A stretch of DNA of 64,000 nucleotides from Marinobacter manganoxydans MnI7-9 (lineage in GTDB: Bacteria; Pseudomonadota; Gammaproteobacteria; Pseudomonadales; Oleiphilaceae), in NCBI RefSeq assembly GCF_000235625.1, contig NZ_AGTR01000023.1:1-64000 (forward strand), given 5' to 3'. The translations under genes were made by a program, and so were the position numbers. Within the stretch, counting starts at the first letter, position 1, and each line of letters starts with the position of its first letter. The notes below the pieces were generated by a model. The model was given only the letters and a program-made list of their open reading frames with translations, did not search any database and was not told the DNA's origin. Below, piece after piece: positions 1 through 7,835 of the stretch.

Positions 1-150
1 CCCGGCCCCTCTCCCGCAGGGGGAGAGGGGAGCTCAAAATCAAAGTTCTTCTTTAGCCCCTCTCCCGCAGGGGGAGAGGGGAGCTCAAAATCAAAGTTCT
101 TCTTTAGCCCCTCTCCCCTGGCGGGAGAGGGGTTGGGGAGAGGGGGGAAA
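1..150. repeat. Tandem 51-bp repeat with GC-rich palindromes
   Basis: Two identical 51-bp units (5-55 and 56-106) each hold a palindrome of the form CCCCTCTCCC-GCAG-GGGGAGAGGGG followed by an AT-rich tail. A third palindrome without the tail follows (107-148). It lies just past the stop of the diguanylate cyclase gene, so it could act as a transcription stop. It belongs to the palindrome family seen at six further places in the window. Confidence 0.85.
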
Positions 151-1104
151 TTAACCAACCACCACTCTGTTTCTTCCCCCTTCCTTGGCGGCATACAGCG
201 CCTCATCCGCCTTCTGCATCCACTGCATATAGTTCTCAGGCTCTTCTGTTAACTGGGCTATGCCAATGCTGATGGTATAGCGGATCGGCGCCACGCTGGT
301 TTCCACCACGCTCTGCTCAATGCTTTCTCGTATCCGTTCGCAGATGATGCGTGCGCCCTCTGCGTCCGTTTCCGGCAGTATGATGCCGAATTCCTCACCG
401 CCGTAGCGCCCAGCGCTGTCGGATTGGCGGATGGCATTGCGGGTGAGACTAGCGGTGTGTTTGATCACTTCGTCCCCTGCCAGATGGCCATGGGTGTCAT
501 TAACCGGCTTGAAGTGGTCAATATCAAACATCACCAGGCTGGTGGTGTGGCCGTAGCGGCGGAAGCGTTCGAATTCGGCGTCCACCAGGTTTTCCCAGGT
601 GCCCCGGTTGAGCAAGCCGGTCAGGCGGTCTGTCATGCTCAGTTTGGCCAGCTGTTCATTGGCCCGTTCCAGGGCCATCTTGCTGCTCGCGATGTCGGTA
701 ACGTCGTACACCATCAGGCACACTTTATTGACTTCGCCGGTTGTGCCGGAAAGTGGGCTGATAGTGAGGTTCTGGAACATGAACTCTTCGGTGCCCGTGA
801 TTGGCCGGGTGTTACGGAACCGGAAAAGGTAAGGACGTTGCTCCCAGGACGTAAACGCCTTGGTATTGAGCAAGGCGACGGCGTCGACTTTTCGGGTCAA
901 CCAGCCTTTGGGAATATCCGGGAATACATCGAACAATACCTGGCCCTGGATTCTGCTGGCAGTGATGCCGCTATGGTTCTCCATAAAGCCGTTCCAGACC
1001 TCGACTCTGAAATCCAGGTCGAGCACCACCAGGCCCACTTCCACGGATTCCAGCATGTCCATCAGCCAGTGAAAGGAGTTGGCTTCAGATTCTTCTATGG
1101 CCAT
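151..1104 (-). CDS. PAS-GGDEF diguanylate cyclase
   Basis: Predicted to make the second messenger c-di-GMP from two GTP. The 317-residue protein has an N-terminal PAS-like sensor (about 10-135) and a C-terminal GGDEF domain (about 155-317). The active-site loop GGEEF is intact at 235-239, and an RxxD inhibitory site (RQSD, 226-229) sits five residues upstream, so product feedback inhibition is expected. No membrane segment or signal peptide is seen, so it should be cytoplasmic. The ATG at 1104 lies 3 bp after the stop of the response regulator gene, so the two form an operon in which the regulator probably feeds into c-di-GMP output. The PAS ligand is unknown. Confidence 0.9.
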   Translation of the reverse strand: MAIEESEANSFHWLMDMLESVEVGLVVLDLDFRVEVWNGFMENHSGITASRIQGQVLFDVFPDIPKGWLTRKVDAVALLNTKAFTSWEQRPYLFRFRNTRPITGTEEFMFQNLTISPLSGTTGEVNKVCLMVYDVTDIASSKMALERANEQLAKLSMTDRLTGLLNRGTWENLVDAEFERFRRYGHTTSLVMFDIDHFKPVNDTHGHLAGDEVIKHTASLTRNAIRQSDSAGRYGGEEFGIILPETDAEGARIICERIRESIEQSVVETSVAPIRYTISIGIAQLTEEPENYMQWMQKADEALYAAKEGGRNRVVVG

Positions 1105-1107
1105 GAG

Positions 1108-2136
1108 TCAGTCCACCAGATATTGCAGGCGATCTTCGAGAAAAGGCACTGAATCCTCGGTTAGGAGGATCAGCATGTCGCATTCGATGTCCCGGTCTTC
1201 AAGGGTGTAGCAGATTTCGATGCACAACAGCTGTTCTTCACGGGCGCTGTGGTGTTCGAGCAATTCGGTAATTTGGCGATGTTGCCCCAGCACCGTGGGG
1301 TGGCCAAGGCCGAGTTTCAGGTCGAGCTGGTCGCCAATGCCTTTGAGGAAGGCGCCGAAGAGTATGCTGGACATATCCATCAGCACTTCTACGTTCACCG
1401 TTTCACCTTCAAGGGTGTCGTAGTGAAGCATTTCCGCCATTTCCCGGAAGCTGGCGTCTGCGAACAGCAGAAGAGCTTCTCCGGCGATGCCGGCCCCGGT
1501 GAAGCCCTGGCACACGGCAGAATAGGTGTCGCTGTCGCTGACCGAGGAAATGGCCATGTGCAGTTCGGAGTTGGCCAGGAAGGCTACCTTGGGAATCGGC
1601 TGTTTGACGAAGACGCGCAGAAGGCGAGCCAGAAGGTCGGAGGACCGGCCCATGGCGACGTTGGAGATCTCCTGCAGGTAGTCGTTCAGGGAAACGGAGA
1701 TTTCCGGAGCGGCGCTGCCTATGCTCTTCAGGCTGCTGTCCTGCAGCGCCGAGTCTTCGAGTTCTCCGGGGCGGTACACTCCGTATTCCACCAGCAGGTC
1801 AAGTACGGTGCAGGTTTCTGTCGGCTTTTTGATGAAGTCGAGGGCGCCGAGCTTTTTGACCCGGTCCCGGGCTTCGGGCTGGATATCGCCGGAAACCACG
1901 ATCGTCATCACTGGCAGGTCTTCCTTGCGAACCTGTTCCAGCACCTGATAGCCATCCATCTCTGGCATGTTCAGATCCAGGAACAGCAGCTCTGCCTCTC
2001 CCCCGCGCAATTTCTCCAGCGCTTCCACACCGTCCTTTGCGAAACTGATATCCCCCCGCAGCCCCTCCGGCAGGGCCCGGGCCATTTGCTTTCTGGCAAG
2101 GGCAGAGTCATCGCAGATCAGTATCCGGGTGGTCAT
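1108..2136 (-). CDS. Response regulator with CheC-like phosphatase domain
   Basis: A two-domain signalling protein of 342 residues. Residues 1-125 are a receiver domain with the acidic pair D9/D10, phospho-acceptor D54 in LLFLDLNMPEMDG and the conserved lysine in FIKKP. The C-terminal half (about 150-342) resembles CheC/CheX phosphatases: the first helix has the E-x-x-N signature (LQEISN) with a proline 21 residues after the N. The second expected site reads DMSS, so it looks degenerate. CheC-type domains dephosphorylate CheY-P, so this may be a self-limiting switch or act on another receiver. It is co-transcribed with the diguanylate cyclase 3 bp downstream. The target of the phosphatase domain is inferred, not shown. 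Confidence 0.85.
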   Translation of the reverse strand: MTTRILICDDSALARKQMARALPEGLRGDISFAKDGVEALEKLRGGEAELLFLDLNMPEMDGYQVLEQVRKEDLPVMTIVVSGDIQPEARDRVKKLGALDFIKKPTETCTVLDLLVEYGVYRPGELEDSALQDSSLKSIGSAAPEISVSLNDYLQEISNVAMGRSSDLLARLLRVFVKQPIPKVAFLANSELHMAISSVSDSDTYSAVCQGFTGAGIAGEALLLFADASFREMAEMLHYDTLEGETVNVEVLMDMSSILFGAFLKGIGDQLDLKLGLGHPTVLGQHRQITELLEHHSAREEQLLCIEICYTLEDRDIECDMLILLTEDSVPFLEDRLQYLVD

Positions 2137-2403
2137 TGATAGGGCCGTAGAGGGTTGGTCATAAGATGCGAAAGTATACCAGTAGTGTTTGTTGTGTACA
2201 CGTTTGCTACATCATTCGTAACAACCGGTAAGGTGCTGTAAGTATATTAAGCCAAAGGTTTTGTGACTGTATTCAAAATTGGTTGAGTATTACTGAATTG
2301 TAAATGGTGATTGTGACTCTGCTCACTCTATTGGCCGGTCTGCCTTGTTTATAGTGTGTCGTCGGCACATAAAATAATAATGGTTTTTCAGAGACGCAAT
2401 TAT

Positions 2404-3279
2404 ATGAGACAGCAGGCGTATGGATACGCTGCCGTCACCCTGTTCTGCCTGGGTATTGCGCCCGTTGCCCAGGCCGAGCTGAAGCCCATTTCAGACGAAA
2501 CAATGGGTGAGGTGACCGGGCAGGGGTTTATTCAGATTGAAAACATACCGGGAGATCCCCACCAGTTCACGCGGATGACGCTGAGCATGGACGTGGAAAC
2601 CCGGATGAATGTGGACGATGTGAAAGCGGGTGAGATCGACGGCGGAGTGGACTTCGCGGCGCAGCACGTGGCCCTGGGGCACATTGCCCGTAATGACGGC
2701 GTTCAGTATAACGGTCGCGCCTACAATGCCGGTGACACGGTGCCTTTTGAAGCGTTCCAGCCCTATATCGAGCTGGCGGAAGATCCCTCCGAGGGCAGGC
2801 TCTCCGGATTCCGCATGGGGTTCGGGCAGGCGAGGGGATCTGTCTCTTCACTGACCAGCAGTTTCAGTGGCGATATCGGGCTTAAGCTTGTTGATGATAG
2901 CGGTACCGAATTTGACGCCACCTTATTCGACCAGAATTCCCAGGCCACCAACTATCGGGCCAGTTACATTGGTATAAACGATGGTTCGGCCGATTGCGCT
3001 CAGGGCATCAACTGTGCGCCGCTGACCCAATTGCAGTCGCTGTTTGTGGGCCAGGAAAGCACGGATGGCACGACCGGCTTCACCAGCGACTTCTTTATCG
3101 GCTTCCAGCGAGAAGGTGTTGAGTGGCAAAGCCCGGATGGCACGAACGTAATCAATGCCGGCAAGGGCGTGTTTATCAATCTGCCCACGAGCATGAAGGT
3201 GGATATGAGCCAGCTGATCAACCAGGGCTTGCCGCGACTGCAGACCCACCGGGAGGATATGGGTACCCGGCTGTTCTAG
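2404..3279 (+). CDS. Secreted protein with VTGQ motif, unknown function
   Basis: An exported protein of 291 residues with a clear Sec signal peptide (MRQQAYGYAAVTLFCLGIAP, cleavage near AQA-EL). The mature N-terminus carries DETMGEVTGQGF, a motif found in secreted proteins of gammaproteobacteria annotated as DUF6160 or FilA-like pilus-associated proteins; that family link is from memory. The rest is polar and beta-rich, with no catalytic motif recognised. Upstream in-frame starts exist at 2356 (GTG) and 2380 (ATG), but only the ATG at 2404 places the signal peptide at the N-terminus. It is separated by 268 bp from the divergent response regulator gene. Confidence 0.75.
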   Translation: MRQQAYGYAAVTLFCLGIAPVAQAELKPISDETMGEVTGQGFIQIENIPGDPHQFTRMTLSMDVETRMNVDDVKAGEIDGGVDFAAQHVALGHIARNDGVQYNGRAYNAGDTVPFEAFQPYIELAEDPSEGRLSGFRMGFGQARGSVSSLTSSFSGDIGLKLVDDSGTEFDATLFDQNSQATNYRASYIGINDGSADCAQGINCAPLTQLQSLFVGQESTDGTTGFTSDFFIGFQREGVEWQSPDGTNVINAGKGVFINLPTSMKVDMSQLINQGLPRLQTHREDMGTRLF

Positions 3280-3328
3280 ATGCTAAACTCCCGCCAGTCC
3301 GAAATTTATTTGGCAGGAGTTTAGTCCC

Positions 3329-4774
3329 TTGATCCGCTCTTTTTACTGGCACGATTACGAAACCTTCGGTGTAGATCCGGTTCATGACAGGCCTTCCCAG
3401 TTTGCCGGTGTGCGGACGGACGCGGATCTGAACATCATCGAGGATCCGCTGGTGCTTTACTGCAAGCCGGCGGACGATTACCTGCCATCACCGGAAGCCT
3501 GCCTGATTACCGGTATTACCCCGCAAAAAGCGCTGGAAGACGGGCTCCCCGAGGCCCAGTTCATCGCCCGGATCAACGAAGCCTTCAGCCAGCCCGGCAC
3601 CTGCGTGGTGGGCTACAACAGCCTGCGCTTCGACGATGAAGTCACCCGCCACACCCTGTACCGGAACCTGCGCGATCCCTACGCCCGTGAATGGCAGAAT
3701 GGCAATTCCCGCTGGGACATCATCGATATGGTGCGGCTGACCTACGCCCTGCGCCCGGATGGCATCAACTGGCCCCGCAAGGAAGACGGCAGCCCCAGTT
3801 TCAAACTCGAGGCGCTGACAGTCGCCAACGGGATCACCCATGAAGCCGCCCACGATGCCATGTCGGATGTGGAGGCGACCATTGCCGTTGCAAAGCTAAT
3901 CAAGGAAAAGCAACCCAGGCTGTTTGATTTCGTGCTGCAGAACAAGGACAAGCACTCCGCCCGGGCCATGCTCGACACCGCCACCATGAAGCCGGTGTTC
4001 CACATATCCGCCAAGTACCCGGCGACCCGTGGATGCTGTGCACTGGTTGCTCCGGTGGCCGAGCATCCAACTAACAAGAACCTGGTGATTGTTTACGACC
4101 TGCGCGAGGACCCCAGCGAGCTGATCGCCGCTAGCGCTGAGCAGATTCGTGAGCGTGTGTTTACTTCCCAGGCGGAATTGGGGGAGGGCGTCAGTCGCTT
4201 TCCTCTGAAAGGCGTGCAATTGAACAAGTGCCCGGTGCTGGCGCCGGCGAATATGCTATCCACCCTTTCTCCGGAGCGCCTCGAAGAATTGGCCCTGGAC
4301 GGGGACACGCTGCGAGCCAACCTGGCCATGCTGCGCAAGGCGCCGGATTTGCCCGCCAGAATTGCCGAGGCCTTCGACCAGCCCCACGAAAGCGAGCTGA
4401 CAGACCCGGATGAACAGCTCTATGCAGGTGGCTTTATCAGCAAAACTGACCGCGAGAAGCTGAACTGGGTGCTGGAACAGCCGGTTGAGACGCTTGGCGA
4501 GCTGGAGGTGACCTTCGAAGACGATCGCTTGCAGGAGCTGCTCTTTCGTTATCGGGCGCGGAATTACCCGGGTAGCCTGATGGGCGAAGAGATGGAAAGG
4601 TGGGAGGAGTTTCGCAGCCAGAGATTAATGCACCCGAAGAAGGGTTGGCGGTCTCTGGAGGCTTTTGCTCAGGAACTACAGCGACTGGCGGCAGACCCGG
4701 AACTGACGCCGGAGCGGCGGCATATCCTGGAGGATTTGCATTTGTATGGGGAATCTTTGATTCCTTATATCTGA
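3329..4774 (+). CDS. sbcB: Exodeoxyribonuclease I
   Basis: A 3'-to-5' single-strand DNA exonuclease used in mismatch repair and recombination. The 481-residue length matches the family. The N-terminal DEDDh domain is complete: D9 and E11 in HDYETFG, the third acid in YNSLRFDDE, and the H-x4-D pair in AHDAMSDVEAT. The SH3-like and helical C-terminal parts follow. The start is a TTG at 3329 (MIRSFYWH) with a GGAG ribosome site at 3316-3319; no ATG or GTG fits the conserved N-terminus. It starts 49 bp after the secreted-protein gene but seems functionally unrelated to it. Confidence 0.95.
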   Translation: MIRSFYWHDYETFGVDPVHDRPSQFAGVRTDADLNIIEDPLVLYCKPADDYLPSPEACLITGITPQKALEDGLPEAQFIARINEAFSQPGTCVVGYNSLRFDDEVTRHTLYRNLRDPYAREWQNGNSRWDIIDMVRLTYALRPDGINWPRKEDGSPSFKLEALTVANGITHEAAHDAMSDVEATIAVAKLIKEKQPRLFDFVLQNKDKHSARAMLDTATMKPVFHISAKYPATRGCCALVAPVAEHPTNKNLVIVYDLREDPSELIAASAEQIRERVFTSQAELGEGVSRFPLKGVQLNKCPVLAPANMLSTLSPERLEELALDGDTLRANLAMLRKAPDLPARIAEAFDQPHESELTDPDEQLYAGGFISKTDREKLNWVLEQPVETLGELEVTFEDDRLQELLFRYRARNYPGSLMGEEMERWEEFRSQRLMHPKKGWRSLEAFAQELQRLAADPELTPERRHILEDLHLYGESLIPYI

Positions 4775-4816
4775 GGATAAAGATGTTGGCTCCGTTGGAG
4801 CCGCCGTAAGGGCTTG

Positions 4817-4859
4817 CCCCCCCTCTCCCCAACCCCTCTCCCGCGAGGGGAGAGGGGCT
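4817..4859. repeat. CTCTCCC palindrome family, upstream copy 1 of DUF559
   Basis: CCCCTCTCCC and GGGGAGAGGGG arms form a hairpin, preceded by a second pyrimidine-rich CCCTCTCCCC block. It lies 43 bp past the sbcB stop, where it may also serve as a terminator. Confidence 0.8.
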
Positions 4860-4955
4860 AAATAGAGTTATCCGGACATGTGATCGAGAAGCCCGGCTCT
4901 GCGTTAGCCGGAAAGAGGAGTCAGGCAGAGTTATCTTGGGAATTTGATCCGAAGA

Positions 4956-4998
4956 CTCCCCTCTCCCCTTTGTGGGAGAGGGGCCGGGGGAGAGGGGG
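4956..4998. repeat. CTCTCCC palindrome family, upstream copy 2 of DUF559
   Basis: CTCCCCTCTCCCC, a short loop, then GGGAGAGGGG and a further purine block. It lies about 70 bp before the ATG of the DUF559 gene and is inverted in composition relative to the copy at 4817. Confidence 0.8.
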
Positions 4999-5068
4999 TA
5001 TCGAGCGCGAGACCTTTGCATCCCCCGCAAAACGGGCAGGAAGCCCACCACAAACCCAGGGACGAACC

Positions 5069-5407
5069 ATGAACCAAACAACCTTCGCCAAACACCTCCG
5101 CAAAAATATGACCGACGCCGAAAGGCGCCTCTGGTTCCACCTCCGTGCCTACCGACTCAATGGAAAACGCTTCCGCCGACAGCAACCGTTGGGACCCTTT
5201 ATTGTGGATTTCGTGCATTTCGGTTCAAAAGTCATCGTTGAGGCTGATGGTGGGCAGCACAGTGAGTCAGCAACTGACGAACGAAGAGACGCTTGGTTGA
5301 AAGCGCAGGGTTATAGGGTGCTTCGGTTCTGGAACCACGAGATTCTACGACAGACCGATGTGGTGCTCTCGGTTATTTACAAAGCAGTTGAAGGCCGAGG
5401 GGAATGA
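5069..5407 (+). CDS. DUF559 domain endonuclease-like protein
   Basis: A 112-residue protein of the DUF559 family, which shares the PD-(D/E)xK restriction-endonuclease-like fold of very-short-patch repair nucleases. The likely catalytic core is visible: the D of PFIVDFVHFG, then E and D in KVIVEADGGQH, followed by the conserved GYRVLRFWNHEIL. The start at 5069 (MNQTTFAKHLRKNMTDAE) matches the usual N-terminus; the frame is open further upstream, but that part runs through repeat sequence. Two palindromic repeats lie on each side. The biological role of DUF559 proteins is not established, and activity here is inferred from the fold only. Confidence 0.85.
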   Translation: MNQTTFAKHLRKNMTDAERRLWFHLRAYRLNGKRFRRQQPLGPFIVDFVHFGSKVIVEADGGQHSESATDERRDAWLKAQGYRVLRFWNHEILRQTDVVLSVIYKAVEGRGE

Positions 5408-5426
5408 AGGAGTAACAATTTAACCA

Positions 5427-5451
5427 CCCCCTCTCCCGCCAGGGGAGGGGG
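5427..5451. repeat. CTCTCCC palindrome family, downstream copy 1 of DUF559
   Basis: CCCCCTCTCCCGCCAGGGGA followed by GGGGGC. It begins 20 bp after the DUF559 stop codon. Confidence 0.75.
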
Positions 5452-5486
5452 CTTTGATGGTGTTGTCCTCATTTCTGTACCCCTAA

Positions 5487-5553
5487 TCTCCCCTCTCCCC
5501 TGGCGGGAGAGGGGTCGGGGGAGAGGGGGAGAGGCGGAGAGGCGGAGAGGCGG
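5487..5553. repeat. CTCTCCC palindrome plus short GGCGGAGA array
   Basis: A palindrome (CCCCTCTCCCC, TGGC, GGGAGAGGGG) is followed by a GGGGGAGAGG block and about three units of GGCGGAGA. It marks the border between the DUF559 locus and the degraded methyltransferase copy that begins at 5580. Confidence 0.75.
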
Positions 5554-5579
5554 AAGCGTCCTGGCCTCCACAATCCAAA

Positions 5580-6813
5580 TCACCGCCGCTTCAAAAAATA
5601 AACACTCAAATTCTGCCCCATCAAACTCTGCACCTCACTGCCCAGTGCCTCCGCCTGAATTTGCTTCTGCACCGGTCCGGTTGCCAGGCTATGGCCATCC
5701 ACATCCCGTGCTTTCACGAGCTTCCATTCCACCTCATTACTCGCCATAGCCATCAACTCTTTCAGCTGGGCGGTATCCTGCGGCCGGAACCATCTGTCGC
5801 GGCAGCCGCCGAGGCTGTAGAAATCGGCGTCGGCGGTCAGGTCCTGCCAGGCAGTATCGTTTCGGTTGGCGAGAACCATCCGGCGGAGCTGGCGCAGCGT
5901 CTGGCGGGTGGGTTGGAGCTTATGCTCGCTGACCAGTTTGCGAATCTGTCTGTCGCCGGACGTTTGCTCGGCAATGGCGGTGTGCATGTGCACTACAGCG
6001 CCGGAGCCGGTGGCTTGATTAACCAGGGCCGCCAGAGACAGGGTGGTCATGGCCGGGGAGGGCAGTCGACCGACTTCGATCCAGTGCACCTGTTGGCCAT
6101 CAATGTTTTAAGGCTGCTTTCGGTGCGGTAGGCCAACCGAGACCAGGACGGCCATGCCTGGGGAGCATCGGTCTTATCCAGACAGAGTTCCTCGGCCTTC
6201 TCATCGAAATTCTGTTTGATGGCCTCTTCTTCGGCCCGATCGTAATAGCTGGCGGCCAGAACGGGCTGCAATGCCAGGGGCCAGTCCACGAGGTTCCATT
6301 GGCCAAGTTGCACTGCGAAGGGCTGGTGGAAGAGAGCGCCGTACATGGCGCTGGTCATCAGTGAGCCGATGAGTCCGTCCTGTTCCTCGCCAAGGACAAA
6401 CTGGGCCTGGATGCTGTCGTTGATGGCAGAGACCAGCCGTTCTTCATCGTCTTCAACTGCCAGGGCATAGCCGGTTCTGTCCGCATACTGGGCAATGGCC
6501 AGCGTCAGGCGCTGGAGTTCGTCCCGAAGTTCAACGGTTTGCGCCACTTCGGCAATGATCGCCCGACGCAGCAGGGTAACCAGCTCTTCCATCGCAGGAT
6601 TGGGCATCAGGGTTTTCTGGGGGGCAAGGATCAGCAGTTCGTCTTCGCTGGCGGCTTCAGATAGCCCCGGCATTCCTGCCGGGCCCTCAGCCGCTGGATA
6701 TGGCTGAGCCCGTTGCTGTTGGACTCCCCGTAGGCAAGGTTGGCCTGCAGAAGCAGGCGGGCAACCTGGGCCTGTTGGGATTGGGATACCTGGACTTGAT
6801 GCTTGGCTTGCAT
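5580..6813 (-). pseudogene. Degraded copy A of the TPR/SAM methyltransferase gene
   Basis: A broken paralogue of the intact gene at 11891-13891. The N-terminus (MQAKHQVQVSQ, start at 6813) is nearly identical for about 55 codons, then a deletion of about 530 bp removes the TPR region and shifts the frame near 6670. The middle region continues in another frame. A second deletion of about 241 bp, at an 8-bp TGGCCATC repeat near 6105, removes most of the SAM-binding region and shifts the frame again; the last 169 codons remain open. High identity to the intact copy means the decay is recent. It directly follows an intact phd-vapC pair, which shows the ancestral order phd-vapC-methyltransferase. 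Confidence 0.9.
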
Positions 6814-6916
6814 GGTACACCTCGTGAATACAGCCGCAGTTGGGAGCGGCAAAGGTCTGCAGTTTTGACGGTTTGCCGTGCTTTGAGGGAGGTGTTGCGA
6901 AAGGTGTGCCAGTTCT

Positions 6917-7303
6917 CTAAATCAACCGAACAGGCCCCGGATAGCGTGCAACCAGCTCATCGGAGGTAAGTAGCAAGAAACCCTCTGTCTCTGCCTGGGC
7001 GACCAGAATCCGGTCGAAAGGATCCTTGTGTATGTCCGGAAGGTGGCTTACGGCAAGTGCGTGTTGCGAGGTGATCGGTAATTCCGAATAGCCGTTATCG
7101 ACGAGGCCACGCCTCAGTAGATGCGGATCAACGTGAAAATCCGGTCGGCCCAGCCCATTCTTGATAACCACTTCCCAAAGACTTGCGGCGCTGAAATACA
7201 GGCGGTTACTTTCGTTGCTGATCAGGGTTGCCGCCTCGGGTGACAGCTTATCCGGCTCGGCCGCTGCCCATAGCAGAATGTGGGTATCCAGAAGCAGGTT
7301 CAC
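6917..7303 (-). CDS. vapC: VapC-type PIN domain toxin
   Basis: A PIN-domain ribonuclease toxin of 128 residues. All four acidic active-site positions are present: D in LLLDTHILLW, E in SLWEVVIKNGLG, D in DPFDRILVAQA and D in LLTSDELV. The chosen start is the GTG at 7303, because GGAGG lies 6 bp upstream and this start leaves 1 bp after the phd stop; an ATG at 7324 would overlap the antitoxin. It forms a bicistronic toxin-antitoxin operon with the Phd-type antitoxin upstream. Fragments of its 3' end recur at 10100-10240, 13999-14085 and 14797-14890. Confidence 0.92.
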   Translation of the reverse strand: MNLLLDTHILLWAAAEPDKLSPEAATLISNESNRLYFSAASLWEVVIKNGLGRPDFHVDPHLLRRGLVDNGYSELPITSQHALAVSHLPDIHKDPFDRILVAQAETEGFLLLTSDELVARYPGPVRLI

Positions 7304-7304
7304 C

Positions 7305-7544
7305 TCAGCCTCCGAACATTTCAACTATTTCGTCCTGGCCCATCCGGTCAAAATCTTCCGGCACCGTGAATTCACCTGCCATGAAGCCAATCCGTTTTTG
7401 CTGGCTTTGTTCGGGGGAATCGTAAGCCATTACCCGGGCAACCGGCTTTCCCGCTTTGGCGATGATGAATGCCTCGCCCTTGGCGGCACGGGCCACCAGT
7501 TGTGACAGGCGGGTTTTTGCTTCGTGCATGTTGACGGATTCCAT
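7305..7544 (-). CDS. Phd/YefM-type antitoxin
   Basis: A 79-residue antitoxin that should neutralise the PIN toxin downstream and autorepress the operon. The N-terminus MESVNMHEAKTRLSQLVARA with GEAFIIAKAGKPVARV is the typical Phd/YefM DNA-binding fold; the C-terminal tail (VPEDFDRMGQDEIVEMFGG) is the toxin-binding part. The ATG at 7544 is preceded by GGAGGATAA. A 25-bp palindrome 11 bp upstream is the likely operator. Related 5' ends occur at 10368 and 15099, so this antitoxin gene was duplicated together with its neighbours. Confidence 0.92.
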   Translation of the reverse strand: MESVNMHEAKTRLSQLVARAAKGEAFIIAKAGKPVARVMAYDSPEQSQQKRIGFMAGEFTVPEDFDRMGQDEIVEMFGG

Positions 7545-7555
7545 TTATCCTCCAT

Positions 7556-7580
7556 AGACTTAGTTCTTTGAACTTAGTCT
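7556..7580. promoter_or_regulatory. Operator palindrome of phd-vapC
   Basis: AGACTTAGTTC (7556-7566), TTT, GAACTTAGTCT (7570-7580): the arms match at 10 of 11 positions. The position just upstream of the antitoxin start fits autoregulation, which is standard for Phd-type systems. A similar AGACTTAGTCT palindrome precedes the phd-like frame at 15099. Confidence 0.7.
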
Positions 7581-7707
7581 ATCACTGGCGAGGTAGTTGG
7601 GCTACCTTCCGGCGCATTTCTGATTAGGCAATGCCGCAACAAGGTAGAGTGCCGGGAAGGTGTGGGTTAGACTTTTGGGAAAGCGACTTATTCATAAGGG
7701 AGCGGGA

Positions 7708-7815
7708 ATGGCTAAATCCGGATTGCCAGGTGTCCTGAGGGATCGACACGGAGAACTGAACCAGCTTTGCCGTAAGTACAATGATTGCGTTTAGAAATGT
7801 GCTCATGAAGTGGAC
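7708..7815 (+). pseudogene. Remnant of an MNT-HEPN toxin-antitoxin pair
   Basis: The frame from ATG 7708 reads MAKSGLPGVLRDRHGELNQL and CRKYN, which looks like the start of a minimal nucleotidyltransferase antitoxin, and stops soon after. Immediately downstream, ATGATTGCGTTTAGAAATGT encodes MIAFRNVL, matching KKMIAFRNVLIHGY of the HEPN toxin at 11397-11738. Everything between (the GSxxxGxxxxxSDxD active site and most of HEPN) is missing. The assignment rests on these two short matches. Confidence 0.5.
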
Positions 7816-7835
7816 CCCAAACTACCGGAGCCCTT

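Noticed and set aside
1-150. CRISPR array
   Set aside because: There are only two 51-bp units, repeat and spacer are both identical, and no cas genes exist in the window.
4880-5068. N-terminal extension of the DUF559 protein
   Set aside because: The frame is open upstream, but the codons run through a palindromic repeat and the conserved N-terminus begins at 5069.
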